64,000 nt of DNA from CAYQUC01 sp964514215 (GTDB taxonomy: Bacteria; Pseudomonadota; Gammaproteobacteria; UBA6429; Thiohalophilaceae), in NCBI GenBank assembly GCA_964514215.1, contig CAZEPW010000002.1:1-64000 (forward strand). The letters are read 5' to 3'. The translations under genes were made by a program, and so were the position numbers. Below, piece after piece: positions 44,371 to 53,136 of the stretch (position 1 is its first letter; the number at the start of each line of letters is the position of its first letter). The notes beneath the pieces are model-generated. The model had not been told where the DNA came from. It made no database searches and was given only the letters and a program-made list of their open reading frames with translations.

Positions 44371-46317
44371 ATGGCCGTTGAAGCAAAAAAAGAAACCTTG
44401 AGTTTTCAAACTGAAGTAAAACAACTCCTTCATTTGATGATTCACTCTTTGTATTCAAATAAAGAAATATTTGTTCGTGAGTTAATCTCAAATGCCTCTG
44501 ATGCATGTGACAAATTGCGTTTTGAAGCTATTGCTGATGATGCCTTATATGAAGGTGATTCTGAGTTAAAAATTCGAGTTTCATTTGATGCCGAAGCTAA
44601 AACTGTCACCATTCAAGATAATGGTATTGGCATGACACGTGAAGAGGTGATTGAAAATATTGGAACAATTGCTAATTCCGGTACGAAGAAATTTTTAGAA
44701 AAGATGACTGGAGATGAAACCAAAGATGCGAATCTTATTGGTCAATTTGGTGTCGGTTTTTATTCTTCCTTTATCGTCGCAGATAATGTCACGGTGTTAA
44801 CCCGTAAAGCCGGTATGGCCGCGGAACATGGTGTTCAATGGCAATCAGGTGGTGAGGGCGAGTTTACTTTAGAAAATATCGATTTAAATGAGCATGGGAC
44901 TACCGTTATATTACACTTGAAAGAAGATGAATCTGAGTTTTTAGAAGATTATCGCTTACGTTCAATTATTTCAAAATATTCGGATCATATTACGCTTCCA
45001 ATTGTAATGAAAAAAGAAGTTGTTGCTGAAACTGATGATAACGACAGCACTGATGAATCTAAAAAAGATGACGTTAAAGAAGTCACTTATGAAGATGAAA
45101 CTGTTAATCAGGCATCAGCATTATGGGTGCGTTCTAAAAGTGATATTAGTGAAGAAGAGTATAATGAATTTTATAAAAGCTTATCTTATGACTATAACGA
45201 TCCAATGTTATGCATGCATAATCGAGTAGAAGGCACTCAATCTTATACTACATTGTTTTATATTCCGACTAAAGCACCGTTTGATTTATGGGATAGGGAA
45301 AAGCGTCAAGGAATTAAATTGTATGTGAAGCGTGTATTTATTATGGACGATAGCGATCAATTAATGCCTAATTATCTACGCTTTATTAAAGGTGTTGTAG
45401 ATTCGGATGATTTACCATTAAACATTTCACGTGAAATATTACAAAAAAATAAACAAATTGACACGATACGAAACGGTTCGGTTAAAAAAGTGTTAAGTCA
45501 ACTTGAAAAAACTGCAAAAAATGACAAAGACAGTTATTTAGCATTTTGGAAAGAGTTTGGTAATGTTTTAAAAGAAGGCCCATCGGAAGATCATTCTAAT
45601 AAAGAAAAAATATTAAAATTATTACGATTTGGTTCAACTCATTCAAATACCGATGTACAAGATGTCTCGTTAGATGATTATATTTCTCGAATGAAAGAAG
45701 GTCAGAATAAAATTTATTATATTACTGCAGATTCATTTGCATCAGCTAAAAATAGTCCGCATTTAGAAATCTTCCGCACTAAAGATATTGAAGTATTATT
45801 ATTGTGGGATAGAGTTGATGAATGGATGATGTCTTATCTAACTGAGTTTGATGGTAAAAGCTTTGAATCTGTTGCTAAAGGCGATTTGGACTTAGGTGAT
45901 CTTGAAGATAAAGAAGATAAAGCCAAGGTTGAAAAAGCAGCCGATGAATTTAAGTCATTAGTCGAACAGATGAAGAAAACTTTGGATGGTAAAGTTAAAG
46001 AAGTGCGTGTTACCAATCGTTTAACAAACTCTCCATCCTGTCTTGTTGTTGAGCAACAAGACATGGCATTAAACATGCAAAAATTACTCAAACAAGCAGG
46101 ACATCAGGTTCCGGATCTTCAACCCACATTGGAAATAAATCCGAAACATCCTTTAGTTGAACGGTTAAATACTGAAACAGATGACGAGCGGTTTAATGAT
46201 TGGACATTTATTTTATTTGAACAAGCGTTATTAAGTGAAGGTGGCCAGTTAGAAGATCCCGTTTCATTCGTTAGCCGTATGAATGGATTATTGCTAACCT
46301 TAACGAAAGAAAGTTAG
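44371..46317 (+). CDS. htpG: Chaperone protein HtpG (Hsp90)
   Basis: Cytosolic Hsp90 ATPase, 648 aa. GHKL ATP-binding motifs 'ELISNASDACDKLRFEA', 'IQDNGIGMTREE' and 'GQFGVGFYSSF' lie in the N-terminal domain. The catalytic middle domain contains 'LPLNISREILQ', and the C-terminal dimerisation domain ends near 'RMNGLLLTL'. A charged linker (DDNDSTDESKKDD) of bacterial size is present around residues 225-240. AAGGAAAA precedes the ATG. A sigma-32-like promoter lies upstream. lepB follows after 35 bp. Confidence 0.97.
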   Translation: MAVEAKKETLSFQTEVKQLLHLMIHSLYSNKEIFVRELISNASDACDKLRFEAIADDALYEGDSELKIRVSFDAEAKTVTIQDNGIGMTREEVIENIGTIANSGTKKFLEKMTGDETKDANLIGQFGVGFYSSFIVADNVTVLTRKAGMAAEHGVQWQSGGEGEFTLENIDLNEHGTTVILHLKEDESEFLEDYRLRSIISKYSDHITLPIVMKKEVVAETDDNDSTDESKKDDVKEVTYEDETVNQASALWVRSKSDISEEEYNEFYKSLSYDYNDPMLCMHNRVEGTQSYTTLFYIPTKAPFDLWDREKRQGIKLYVKRVFIMDDSDQLMPNYLRFIKGVVDSDDLPLNISREILQKNKQIDTIRNGSVKKVLSQLEKTAKNDKDSYLAFWKEFGNVLKEGPSEDHSNKEKILKLLRFGSTHSNTDVQDVSLDDYISRMKEGQNKIYYITADSFASAKNSPHLEIFRTKDIEVLLLWDRVDEWMMSYLTEFDGKSFESVAKGDLDLGDLEDKEDKAKVEKAADEFKSLVEQMKKTLDGKVKEVRVTNRLTNSPSCLVVEQQDMALNMQKLLKQAGHQVPDLQPTLEINPKHPLVERLNTETDDERFNDWTFILFEQALLSEGGQLEDPVSFVSRMNGLLLTLTKES

Positions 46318-46352
46318 CCATTAAAATATGCAATAAGTACAAGGAAATCACC

Positions 46353-47027
46353 ATGAATAAGCTTAAATCGATTTGGGTTGAATGGCGGAGTTTTTTTGTA
46401 TTTATTGCATTAATGTTTATTTTTCGATCTGCAATTGCTGATTGGTATGAAGTTCCAACGGGCTCAATGAAACCAACTATAATTGAAGGCGATAGAATAT
46501 TTGTTAATAAGCTCGCATATGATTTAAAAGTACCTTTCACATTAGTGACTCTGGCTAGTTGGGGTAATCCTGCTCGAGGTGATGTGGTTGTTTTTGATTC
46601 CTTAAAAGATGATAAACGTCTGATCAAACGCGTTATTGGCTTGCCTGGTGATGTTATTGAAATTGTTAATAATCAACTATTTATTAATTCCTCAGCAGCG
46701 GTTTATAGTGAAACGGATCAATCTATGGTTGATAGATATTGGGATACCGTGAATATGCAGTCAACTATTCGACCCGTATTATATAAAGAACATTATGGTA
46801 GTAAAGAACACTTGATTACGGTCTTAAACCAAACCCAGAATCAAGCTCGTAATTTTGGACCGTACTTAGTTCCTGAAGATAAGTATTTTATGCTTGGTGA
46901 TAATCGCGATAATAGTGCCGACTCGCGATTCATAGGTGCGATTGATAGAAAATTCATATTAGGACAAGCTAATAAGATAGTCTTTTCGACAAAGGAAGTA
47001 GAACGATTCTTTTTAAACTTAGAATAA
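46353..47027 (+). CDS. lepB: Signal peptidase I
   Basis: Membrane-bound S26 protease cleaving Sec/Tat signal peptides. At 224 aa it has one N-terminal anchor ('FFVFIALMFIFRSAIADW'), the catalytic Ser in 'VPTGSMKPTI' and the catalytic Lys in 'RLIKRVIGLPGD'. Box E 'LGDNRDNSADSRFIG' closes the active site. E. coli LepB has two transmembrane segments and is 324 aa; this short single-anchor form is common among other bacteria. Whether it is the only signal peptidase here is unknown; lepA and rnc are not adjacent. Confidence 0.93.
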   Translation: MNKLKSIWVEWRSFFVFIALMFIFRSAIADWYEVPTGSMKPTIIEGDRIFVNKLAYDLKVPFTLVTLASWGNPARGDVVVFDSLKDDKRLIKRVIGLPGDVIEIVNNQLFINSSAAVYSETDQSMVDRYWDTVNMQSTIRPVLYKEHYGSKEHLITVLNQTQNQARNFGPYLVPEDKYFMLGDNRDNSADSRFIGAIDRKFILGQANKIVFSTKEVERFFLNLE

Positions 47028-47071
47028 TAAATTTATTTCATACTTAAAATAATACAATTTATTTTGTAAAT

Positions 47072-47087
47072 TTAGGGAATTCCCTAA
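47072..47087. promoter_or_regulatory. Perfect 16-bp palindrome
   Basis: TTAGGGAATTCCCTAA is a perfect palindrome without a loop, 45 bp after lepB and about 105 bp before the next gene. This form suits a dimeric DNA-binding protein rather than a terminator hairpin. A candidate promoter (47121-47149) lies just downstream. Confidence 0.45.
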
Positions 47088-47120
47088 GAGACAGATTAAC
47101 TTGTATTGAATAGAATAAAA

Positions 47121-47149
47121 TTAGTGTTAATGCAATCACTGGCTATAAT
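47121..47149 (+). promoter_or_regulatory. Candidate sigma-70 promoter
   Basis: TTAGTG (47121-47126), 17-bp spacer, and a perfect TATAAT (47144-47149), 27 bp before the ATG of the unknown protein gene. The -35 box is weak, so an activator could be needed. Confidence 0.45.
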
Positions 47150-47176
47150 TGTATTATATAATTTTGAGAATTAGGT

Positions 47177-47587
47177 ATGACTTTACGAAAACTTATCGCA
47201 CATCGGGTGCATCCATCATACAAGTCCCTTGCACAGGAAATTTATGAGTGTGGGCATACAAAAAGTGTTAAACCTCAAGAATTAGGTGAAATAAATGTAA
47301 CCCAAAGTAGATGTGTTAAATGCATAAAAGGCATGGCTGTTGAGATTCCTTTATCTGATTTAAGTAAAATGCGAGGAACGGATATGAGCAAAATGCTAAT
47401 AATTGAACGATTATATCAGTGTTTAGATTATCATCTTACGGTAACTGAAAAGTCGCGAGGCTCATTACGTGGCAATTTAACCAGTGTTGATTCTGCTATT
47501 AAGGATGCGCATAATGTATTAAGAGATGCTGGTTTTATCATGGATATCTCGAGCAAGCCGAAAATACTAGATAAGGCTGGTTCATAA
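47177..47587 (+). CDS. Unknown protein with possible CxxC zinc site
   Basis: Unrecognised protein of 136 aa. It has 'YECGH' around residue 25 and 'SRCVKCIKG' around residue 52, which together could bind a metal. It also has a helical C-terminal half with 'MLIIERLYQCLDYHLTVTEKSRGSLRGNLTSVDSAI'. No signal peptide or membrane segment. AGGT precedes the ATG. bolA follows 82 bp later. It has its own candidate promoter and a 16-bp palindrome upstream. The codon use and AT content are like the surroundings, so recent transfer is not indicated. The function is unknown. Confidence 0.65.
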   Translation: MTLRKLIAHRVHPSYKSLAQEIYECGHTKSVKPQELGEINVTQSRCVKCIKGMAVEIPLSDLSKMRGTDMSKMLIIERLYQCLDYHLTVTEKSRGSLRGNLTSVDSAIKDAHNVLRDAGFIMDISSKPKILDKAGS

Positions 47588-47669
47588 TCGGGTAACTTAG
47601 TTAATTAGAGCAAACCGATTAAGTTACTGCAAAAATAATATTTAATTAAAATTTAGGATGTTAATGTAA

Positions 47670-47981
47670 ATGTCGATGTTAGACACAATAGAAAATAAAT
47701 TAGCAAATGCGATAACTCTCTCTCACCTTGAGGTTATCGATGAAAGTAGTAACCATAATGTTCCTGAGGGATCTGAATCTCATTACAAAGTTGTATTAGT
47801 AACTGATGAATTTGACGATAAATCTTTGCTACAACGCCATCGCTTGGTTAATGAGGCATTAGTTGAAGAATTAAAGCATAAAATTCATGCACTTGCGATT
47901 CACACTTATACTATACACGAGTGGTCTGAACAAAATAATAATGCTCCTATGTCGCCTCCTTGTCTTGGTGGTGGTAAATAA
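47670..47981 (+). CDS. BolA-family protein
   Basis: A 103-aa BolA-like protein; the family works with monothiol glutaredoxins in Fe-S cluster sensing and trafficking and, for BolA itself, in DNA binding under stress. Core block 'SHYKVVLVTDEFDDKSLLQRHRLVNEAL' contains the conserved His of the helix-turn-helix-like segment. The C-terminal 'PMSPPCLGGGK' with a Cys after Pro-Pro is a BolA-type tail. Whether it is BolA or the IbaG subgroup cannot be settled; the tail favours BolA. No Grx4 gene is nearby. Confidence 0.88.
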   Translation: MSMLDTIENKLANAITLSHLEVIDESSNHNVPEGSESHYKVVLVTDEFDDKSLLQRHRLVNEALVEELKHKIHALAIHTYTIHEWSEQNNNAPMSPPCLGGGK

Positions 47982-48098
47982 ATTATCTAAAATCATTGTT
48001 TAAGATAGACAATAACTGTTTAATCGACATACTGTTATTTATAGTGAAGATATAATAACGAATAACAAAAATCATTTTATCTCAGCGAGGATAATAAA

Positions 48099-48743
48099 AT
48101 AAAATTCTTATTAAAAGAAAAAGTTGTTTTTCTATTGCTGTTTAGTTTTCTATGGGGTGGTTGTGCTCCGCAAAAATATTCTACGGTTGAAACGCGTGCA
48201 TTTTCAATTACCAAAGACGATTTGGCTAAATATGGTGTTGCTTTTATTACACCGTCAACGGTTACCGGCCAAGAACAAGATATTCAAGCATTAGCACTTA
48301 GTTTTTCCAGTTTGATGCAGGAATTACGGCCTGAAATAAATATTATGCCGTTATCCGATACGTTGAGTTTAATTAATCGAAACGGAATGATTGAAGATTA
48401 TAAAAAAATGTATCGTAATTACAGTGATACCGGAATTTTTGATCAAGATATTATTCGAAAAATCAGCAAAGTCACTGGTCGGCGTTATTTAGCACAGTTG
48501 AAATTAAGTGAGTTTACCCAAGAAACTTCAACACGTTTTTCATTTGGTTTTAGAATAATTGATACTAAAAAAGCACGAATGCGCTTGTTTTTTCAAATAT
48601 GGGATAGTCATAATGGAACGATAGCTTGGGAAGGAAGTGCTGAGCTTAATTATTCGTTTGATACCGTAACTAATAATACGATAAATTTTAAAACCGTTGT
48701 TCAAATTACGGCAATTGAATTGGTTAAAAATATGCCTCGATAA
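48099..48743 (+). CDS. Hypothetical outer-membrane lipoprotein with apparent AUA start
   Basis: From the ATA at 48099 the frame reads (I/M)KFLLKEKVVFLLLFSF then LWGGC: a full lipoprotein signal peptide with a basic n-region and a lipobox Cys about residue 23. GAGG at 48087-48090 sits eight bases before the ATA. The only conventional start, TTG at 48135, would remove the basic n-region. The mature part (about 190 aa, 'DLAKYGVAFITPSTVTGQEQDI', 'ISKVTGRRYLAQLKLSEF', 'MRLFFQIWDSHNGTIAWEGSAELNYSF') resembles no family I can name. It converges with glcF. Confidence 0.6.
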   Translation: MKFLLKEKVVFLLLFSFLWGGCAPQKYSTVETRAFSITKDDLAKYGVAFITPSTVTGQEQDIQALALSFSSLMQELRPEINIMPLSDTLSLINRNGMIEDYKKMYRNYSDTGIFDQDIIRKISKVTGRRYLAQLKLSEFTQETSTRFSFGFRIIDTKKARMRLFFQIWDSHNGTIAWEGSAELNYSFDTVTNNTINFKTVVQITAIELVKNMPR

Positions 48744-48776
48744 AATTCTATCACTGCCTGGATTGAACTAACATTC

Positions 48777-49985
48777 TTATATAGTATCATGAAATAATTC
48801 AAGCCAGTGTTTTACCGGTATTGATGTTTTACTCTGGAGATGATGTAAACAACCAATATTAGCAGTGACAATGACAGAAGGGAAATCAGCTTCAATATTA
48901 TTAATTTTATTTTGTGCTAAACGATTCGATAGTTTACTTTGTAATATTGAATAAGTACCGGAAGAACCACAACATAAATGATTGTCTTTTATTTTCGTTA
49001 ATTGGTATCCAGCAGTTTTAAGTATATTTTCTACCACACCATTTAATTTCATTCCGTGCTGTAATGTGCATGGCGGATGAAATGCAACTCGCTCATGTTC
49101 ACTATTTTTAAATACACTTAGATCAGTCTCGCGTAAAACCTCGCTTATATCTTTACATAATAATGAAATTTTTGCTGCTTTGTTACTATAGTCTTTGTCA
49201 AATTGTAATATGCTGCCATAGTCTTTAACCATTGCACTACAACCACTTGCATTAACAATGATGGCTTCAATACCAGATTGTATATATGGCCACCATAAAT
49301 CTATATTTTTTTTTATCGTTGTAAATGTGCGTTTTTCTTGCGATAAATGATGGGTTACTGCGCCACAGCACGGACTTTGGGGTATGGTTATAATTTTAAT
49401 ATCAAGTTTGTTTAGTAAGTTTATAGTGGCATTATTTATTTGGGGTGCAAGAGTCGGTTGAACGCAACCTGTGAGTAAAATCATTTTACGAGAAAGGTTC
49501 GATTGCGACTTATACTCCTTGGTTTTTGGTGGAACGGATGTTTTTAAGTGCGAGGGTAAAAAAAAATTAATGCATGAAGCTAATTTAAATAAAGTGTTAA
49601 ACCGATTAGGGAAGGGTAAGACACTTATTAAAATTAGACGTTTCATCCGTTCTATATACGAACGCTTAATTTTAGCATCGGCATATTTCCTGCCAATATC
49701 CAATAAATGACCATACTCAACTCCAGAAGGACAAATGGTTTCACATGCCCGGCAACTTAAACACCTATCTAAGTGTAATTGGGTCTTTTGGGTAACGGTA
49801 TCGCCTTCTAATAGTTGTTTAATTAAATATATTCGTCCACGAGGACTGTCAAGCTCATTACCCAGTAATTGATAAGTAGGGCAAGTTGCAGTACAGAAGC
49901 CACAATGAACACAATTTCTCAATATTTTATCCGCAATTTTATATTCAGGAATTGTTTTATAGTGTTCAGAAATGTTCGTTTGCAT
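48777..49985 (-). CDS. glcF: Glycolate oxidase iron-sulfur subunit GlcF
   Basis: A 402-aa electron-transfer subunit. Two [4Fe-4S] motifs are 'CVHCGFCTATCPTY' and 'CLSCRACETICPSGVEYG' (residues about 25 and 77). Two CCG domains follow, with 'GCVQPTLAP', 'PCCGAVTHHL' and 'HLCCGSSGTYSI'. Together with GlcD and GlcE it oxidises glycolate to glyoxylate and passes electrons to the quinone pool at the inner membrane. It is the last gene of glcD-glcE-glcF (18-bp gap). Confidence 0.94.
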   Translation of the reverse strand: MQTNISEHYKTIPEYKIADKILRNCVHCGFCTATCPTYQLLGNELDSPRGRIYLIKQLLEGDTVTQKTQLHLDRCLSCRACETICPSGVEYGHLLDIGRKYADAKIKRSYIERMKRLILISVLPFPNRFNTLFKLASCINFFLPSHLKTSVPPKTKEYKSQSNLSRKMILLTGCVQPTLAPQINNATINLLNKLDIKIITIPQSPCCGAVTHHLSQEKRTFTTIKKNIDLWWPYIQSGIEAIIVNASGCSAMVKDYGSILQFDKDYSNKAAKISLLCKDISEVLRETDLSVFKNSEHERVAFHPPCTLQHGMKLNGVVENILKTAGYQLTKIKDNHLCCGSSGTYSILQSKLSNRLAQNKINNIEADFPSVIVTANIGCLHHLQSKTSIPVKHWLELFHDTI

Positions 49986-50003
49986 AATATTAGATTAATT
50001 GAA

Positions 50004-51104
50004 TTAAAATTCAGAATATAGTTTACCGAGATTTAAAATATTGTTTGGATCAAAGGAGTTTTTAAGTTGTTTATGTAATTTTAATAATGAGCTAGGTAAT
50101 GGTTGAAACTTATTATTTTTATCTGAATTTTTAAGGCCTGTGCGAAATAGCGTTGCATGACCTTTGGTTTTAGCTATAACTTCAAATATAGAATAATCAT
50201 TTTCCTCACTTATAATCCATCGTTCGGCTCCAGCCCAGTTATAAATACAATCACCACTAATATTAATAACAGGGGTATTCAGTTTGACAGAAATTCGCCA
50301 TAAATTTTTGTTGGTCTTAAAAAAATCGAGTGAATGATTATCAAGTGAATGCCAGGAAAAGAAAAATTCAGATTTAAGCGCTGTGTTTGTCAGTAACTCT
50401 CCGCCGATTATTGTTTGAGCTTTATCGAGTAGATTTTTTGAACCAGATAATCTTATAAATAAATGATTAGAGTAATAACATAAACCTGAAATAGGTAATG
50501 GCTGTCTTTTTAAATGCAGCATTAATCGTAGTGCGGCTTGAATTGATAACGACTGTACTAATGTTATTTCAGACTCTGGTTTGGGTAAAACTTTTATTGA
50601 TACATCGAGTAAAACCCCTAAGGTTCCTAAAGCTCCAGTCATCAACCTCGATGCATCATAACCAGCAACATTTTTAAGAACCTCTCCACCAAAACGTAAA
50701 TTTTCACCTTTGCCATTTATAATTCGGCAGCCCAACATAAAATCTCTAGCGGAACCAATAAATGGTCTAGCAGAACCCGATAAACCGCAAGCAATAGTTC
50801 CACCAATGGTTGTATTTGCATTAAACTGTGGTGGTTCAAAAGCTAATATTTGATTATTTTTATCCAGCTCTTGATTAATTTCAGACAATGTTGTCCCTGA
50901 ACGAACCGTTATCACTAATTCGGATGGCTCATAATTAATAATTCCTGAGTGACAGCTAATATCTAATTTTTCATAATTGATATTTCGGCCATAGAATTTT
51001 TTTGAATTTCCAGCAACAATATTTAACGGCTTTTTAGAATTATAAGCGTGTTCAATTTTTGAAGTTAAAATAGCAGTATTATCTTTATTTGTATTTATTG
51101 TCAT
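50004..51104 (-). CDS. glcE: Glycolate oxidase FAD-binding subunit GlcE
   Basis: A 366-aa FAD-dependent subunit of the glycolate oxidase complex. FAD-binding type 4 blocks: 'GNSKKFYGRN', 'VITVRSGTTLSEINQELD', 'ANTTIGGTIACGLSGSARP' and 'GEVLKNVAGYDASRLMTGALGTLG'. It ends with the typical 'SFDPNNILNLGKLY'. It lies 7 bp after glcD. Less conserved than GlcD, as usual for the family. Confidence 0.92.
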   Translation of the reverse strand: MTINTNKDNTAILTSKIEHAYNSKKPLNIVAGNSKKFYGRNINYEKLDISCHSGIINYEPSELVITVRSGTTLSEINQELDKNNQILAFEPPQFNANTTIGGTIACGLSGSARPFIGSARDFMLGCRIINGKGENLRFGGEVLKNVAGYDASRLMTGALGTLGVLLDVSIKVLPKPESEITLVQSLSIQAALRLMLHLKRQPLPISGLCYYSNHLFIRLSGSKNLLDKAQTIIGGELLTNTALKSEFFFSWHSLDNHSLDFFKTNKNLWRISVKLNTPVINISGDCIYNWAGAERWIISEENDYSIFEVIAKTKGHATLFRTGLKNSDKNNKFQPLPSSLLKLHKQLKNSFDPNNILNLGKLYSEF

Positions 51105-51111
51105 TTTAATA

Positions 51112-52599
51112 CTAAAATCGTTCCAGTTCCGGAAATTTTAATTCGCCATTATGTACATGCATTGATCCCAGTTCAGCACAACGGTGTAATGTTGGTATCG
51201 CTTTTCCCGGGTTTAAAATATTATCAGGATCAAATGCATATTTGATGGCATGAAACTGTTTTAACTCTGCGCTATTAAATTGCACACACATTTGATTTAT
51301 TTTTTCAATTCCTACACCATGTTCGCCGGTTATTGTTCCACCAACATTGATACAGAGTTCTAAAATTTTTGCTCCAAACAGTTCAGTTTTTTCTAATTCA
51401 CCGGGAATATTTGCATCATATAAAATAAGTGGGTGTAAATTTCCATCTCCGGCATGAAATACGTTGGCAACTGCTAAGTTAAATTGTTCTGATAATGTTT
51501 GAATTGTTGTTAATACTTGAGATAATTTATTTCGAGGAATGGTACCGTCCATGCAGTAATAATCAGGAGCTAATCGACCAACAGCTGGAAACGCTGATTT
51601 TCTGCCTTGCCATATTTTTAATCTTTGTTGTTCGGTTTTAGATATTGTTATCTCAGTAGCGTTATTTCTATTTAAAATTTCTTGAACGGTTAAGGTGAGT
51701 TCGTGTACTTCGACTTGACTGCCATCTAATTCGCATAACAAAATAGCTTGTGCATCCGTTGGATAACCAGCATGAATAAAGTCTTCAGCGGCTTTTATTG
51801 CGAGTTTGTCCATCATTTCTAATCCAGCAGGAATAATTCCGGATGAAATAATATCATTTACAGCATTACCTGAATTTTGCACACTGTCGAATGCCGCTAG
51901 TAATACACAGTTAAATTCTGGCTTGGCGAGTAGTTTAACGGTGACTTCAACAATAATGCCTAACAGTCCTTCTGAACCTGTTAATAGCGCAAGTAAATCA
52001 TAGCCTGGGCTATCATATGCTTCGCTACCGACTGTTATTAAGCTGCCATCATATAAAACAATTTTTAATTCAAGGATATTATGTACTGTTAAGCCATATT
52101 TTAAACAATGTATTCCACCTGAGTTTTCAGCAACATTGCCACCAATGGTGCATGCAACTTGTGATGATGGATCGGGGGCATAATAGAGTCCAAGATCAGA
52201 TACAGCTTCAGATATGGCGAGATTTCTAACTCCCGGCTCAACTCGAGCAGTTGCCGATGTTGGATCAATATCAAGTATGCGATTTAATTTTGCTAAATTA
52301 AGAATTAAAGCGGTATCAAAGGGGAAGGTGCCACCTGATAGACCGGTTCCAGCTCCTCGTGCGATGATAGGAACACGATAACGTTGGCAAATTGTTACGA
52401 TGCTTTGTATTTCATTTATGTCATTCGGAATAACCACTAGCATTGGTAATGCTCGATAAGCTGATAGACCATCACATTCGTAAGGTCTTAGGTCTTCGGT
52501 CTCAAATAAAATATCACTGACAGGAATAATAGAGCGTAACTGTTCTATTAATGCTGTTTTAGATATGCTTGCTTGAGGAATATCGTCGAGTTCAATCAT
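51112..52599 (-). CDS. glcD: Glycolate oxidase catalytic subunit GlcD
   Basis: A 495-aa flavoprotein oxidising glycolate (and often D-lactate) to glyoxylate. FAD-binding motifs: 'VPIIARGAGTGLSGGTFPF', 'VEPGVRNLAISEAV', 'VACTIGGNVAENSGGIHCLKYG' and 'LLTGSEGLLGIIVEV'. The C-terminal catalytic region has 'NVFHAGDGNLHPLILYD' with metal-binding His, and 'ITGEHGVGIEKI'. First gene of the glcDEF operon on the minus strand; no glcC-type regulator is adjacent. It is 138 bp from hslR, transcribed divergently. Confidence 0.95.
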   Translation of the reverse strand: MIELDDIPQASISKTALIEQLRSIIPVSDILFETEDLRPYECDGLSAYRALPMLVVIPNDINEIQSIVTICQRYRVPIIARGAGTGLSGGTFPFDTALILNLAKLNRILDIDPTSATARVEPGVRNLAISEAVSDLGLYYAPDPSSQVACTIGGNVAENSGGIHCLKYGLTVHNILELKIVLYDGSLITVGSEAYDSPGYDLLALLTGSEGLLGIIVEVTVKLLAKPEFNCVLLAAFDSVQNSGNAVNDIISSGIIPAGLEMMDKLAIKAAEDFIHAGYPTDAQAILLCELDGSQVEVHELTLTVQEILNRNNATEITISKTEQQRLKIWQGRKSAFPAVGRLAPDYYCMDGTIPRNKLSQVLTTIQTLSEQFNLAVANVFHAGDGNLHPLILYDANIPGELEKTELFGAKILELCINVGGTITGEHGVGIEKINQMCVQFNSAELKQFHAIKYAFDPDNILNPGKAIPTLHRCAELGSMHVHNGELKFPELERF

Positions 52600-52737
52600 T
52601 GAAGTTGTTTATAGCGTGTTTAGTTGTAATGCGGTTAGCAGCATAATCATCATAATAGCGTTATAATAAACGTATTTGGGCAAATTTAAAACCAAATAAA
52701 ATCCGAACTAAAATAGGGATAATTGAGTCTTGTGACA

Positions 52738-53133
52738 ATGAGTGTAAAAACTGAGGTTCTTAGAATTGATAAATGGTTATGGGTGACGCGTTTTTTTAAA
52801 ACGCGCTCTTTAGCTGCAAAAGCAATTAATGCCGGTCATATACGCTTGAACGGTAATCGGATAAAATCTTCCAAGTTAGTCTCCGTTGGCGATAGCATAT
52901 TAGTTAAAAAAAATAATCTAGAATACGATATAACGGTAACGGGTATTTTGAATAATAGAGGTTCGGCAACTATTGCGAGAACGCTTTATGATGAAACTGA
53001 GCAAAGTAAATTGGCTCGTGAAAATGAGCTTAAAGATAAACGTTTTTTTAATGCCGGTTATCAATCTTCAGCTGGTCGACCAAGTAAACAAGAACGGCGT
53101 GATATTCATAAATTAACGGGAAAAATTAAATAA
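52738..53133 (+). CDS. hslR: Hsp15-like S4-domain RNA-binding protein
   Basis: Ribosome-associated heat-shock protein 15, which binds 50S subunits carrying stalled nascent chains. The S4 RNA-binding domain is at residues about 8-55 ('RIDKWLWVTRFFKTRSLAAKAI', 'GHIRLNGNRIKSSK'). A basic C-terminal tail ends 'GRPSKQERRDIHKLTGKIK'. The ATG at 52738 is preferred over the in-frame TTG at 52723. Length about 131 aa matches E. coli Hsp15 (133). No sigma-32 promoter was recognised here. A NUDIX gene follows after three bases. Confidence 0.9.
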   Translation: MSVKTEVLRIDKWLWVTRFFKTRSLAAKAINAGHIRLNGNRIKSSKLVSVGDSILVKKNNLEYDITVTGILNNRGSATIARTLYDETEQSKLARENELKDKRFFNAGYQSSAGRPSKQERRDIHKLTGKIK

Positions 53134-53136
53134 GCC

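Noticed and set aside
46271..46627. 118-codon minus-strand frame over the htpG/lepB junction
   Set aside because: Overlaps two convincing genes; no independent support.
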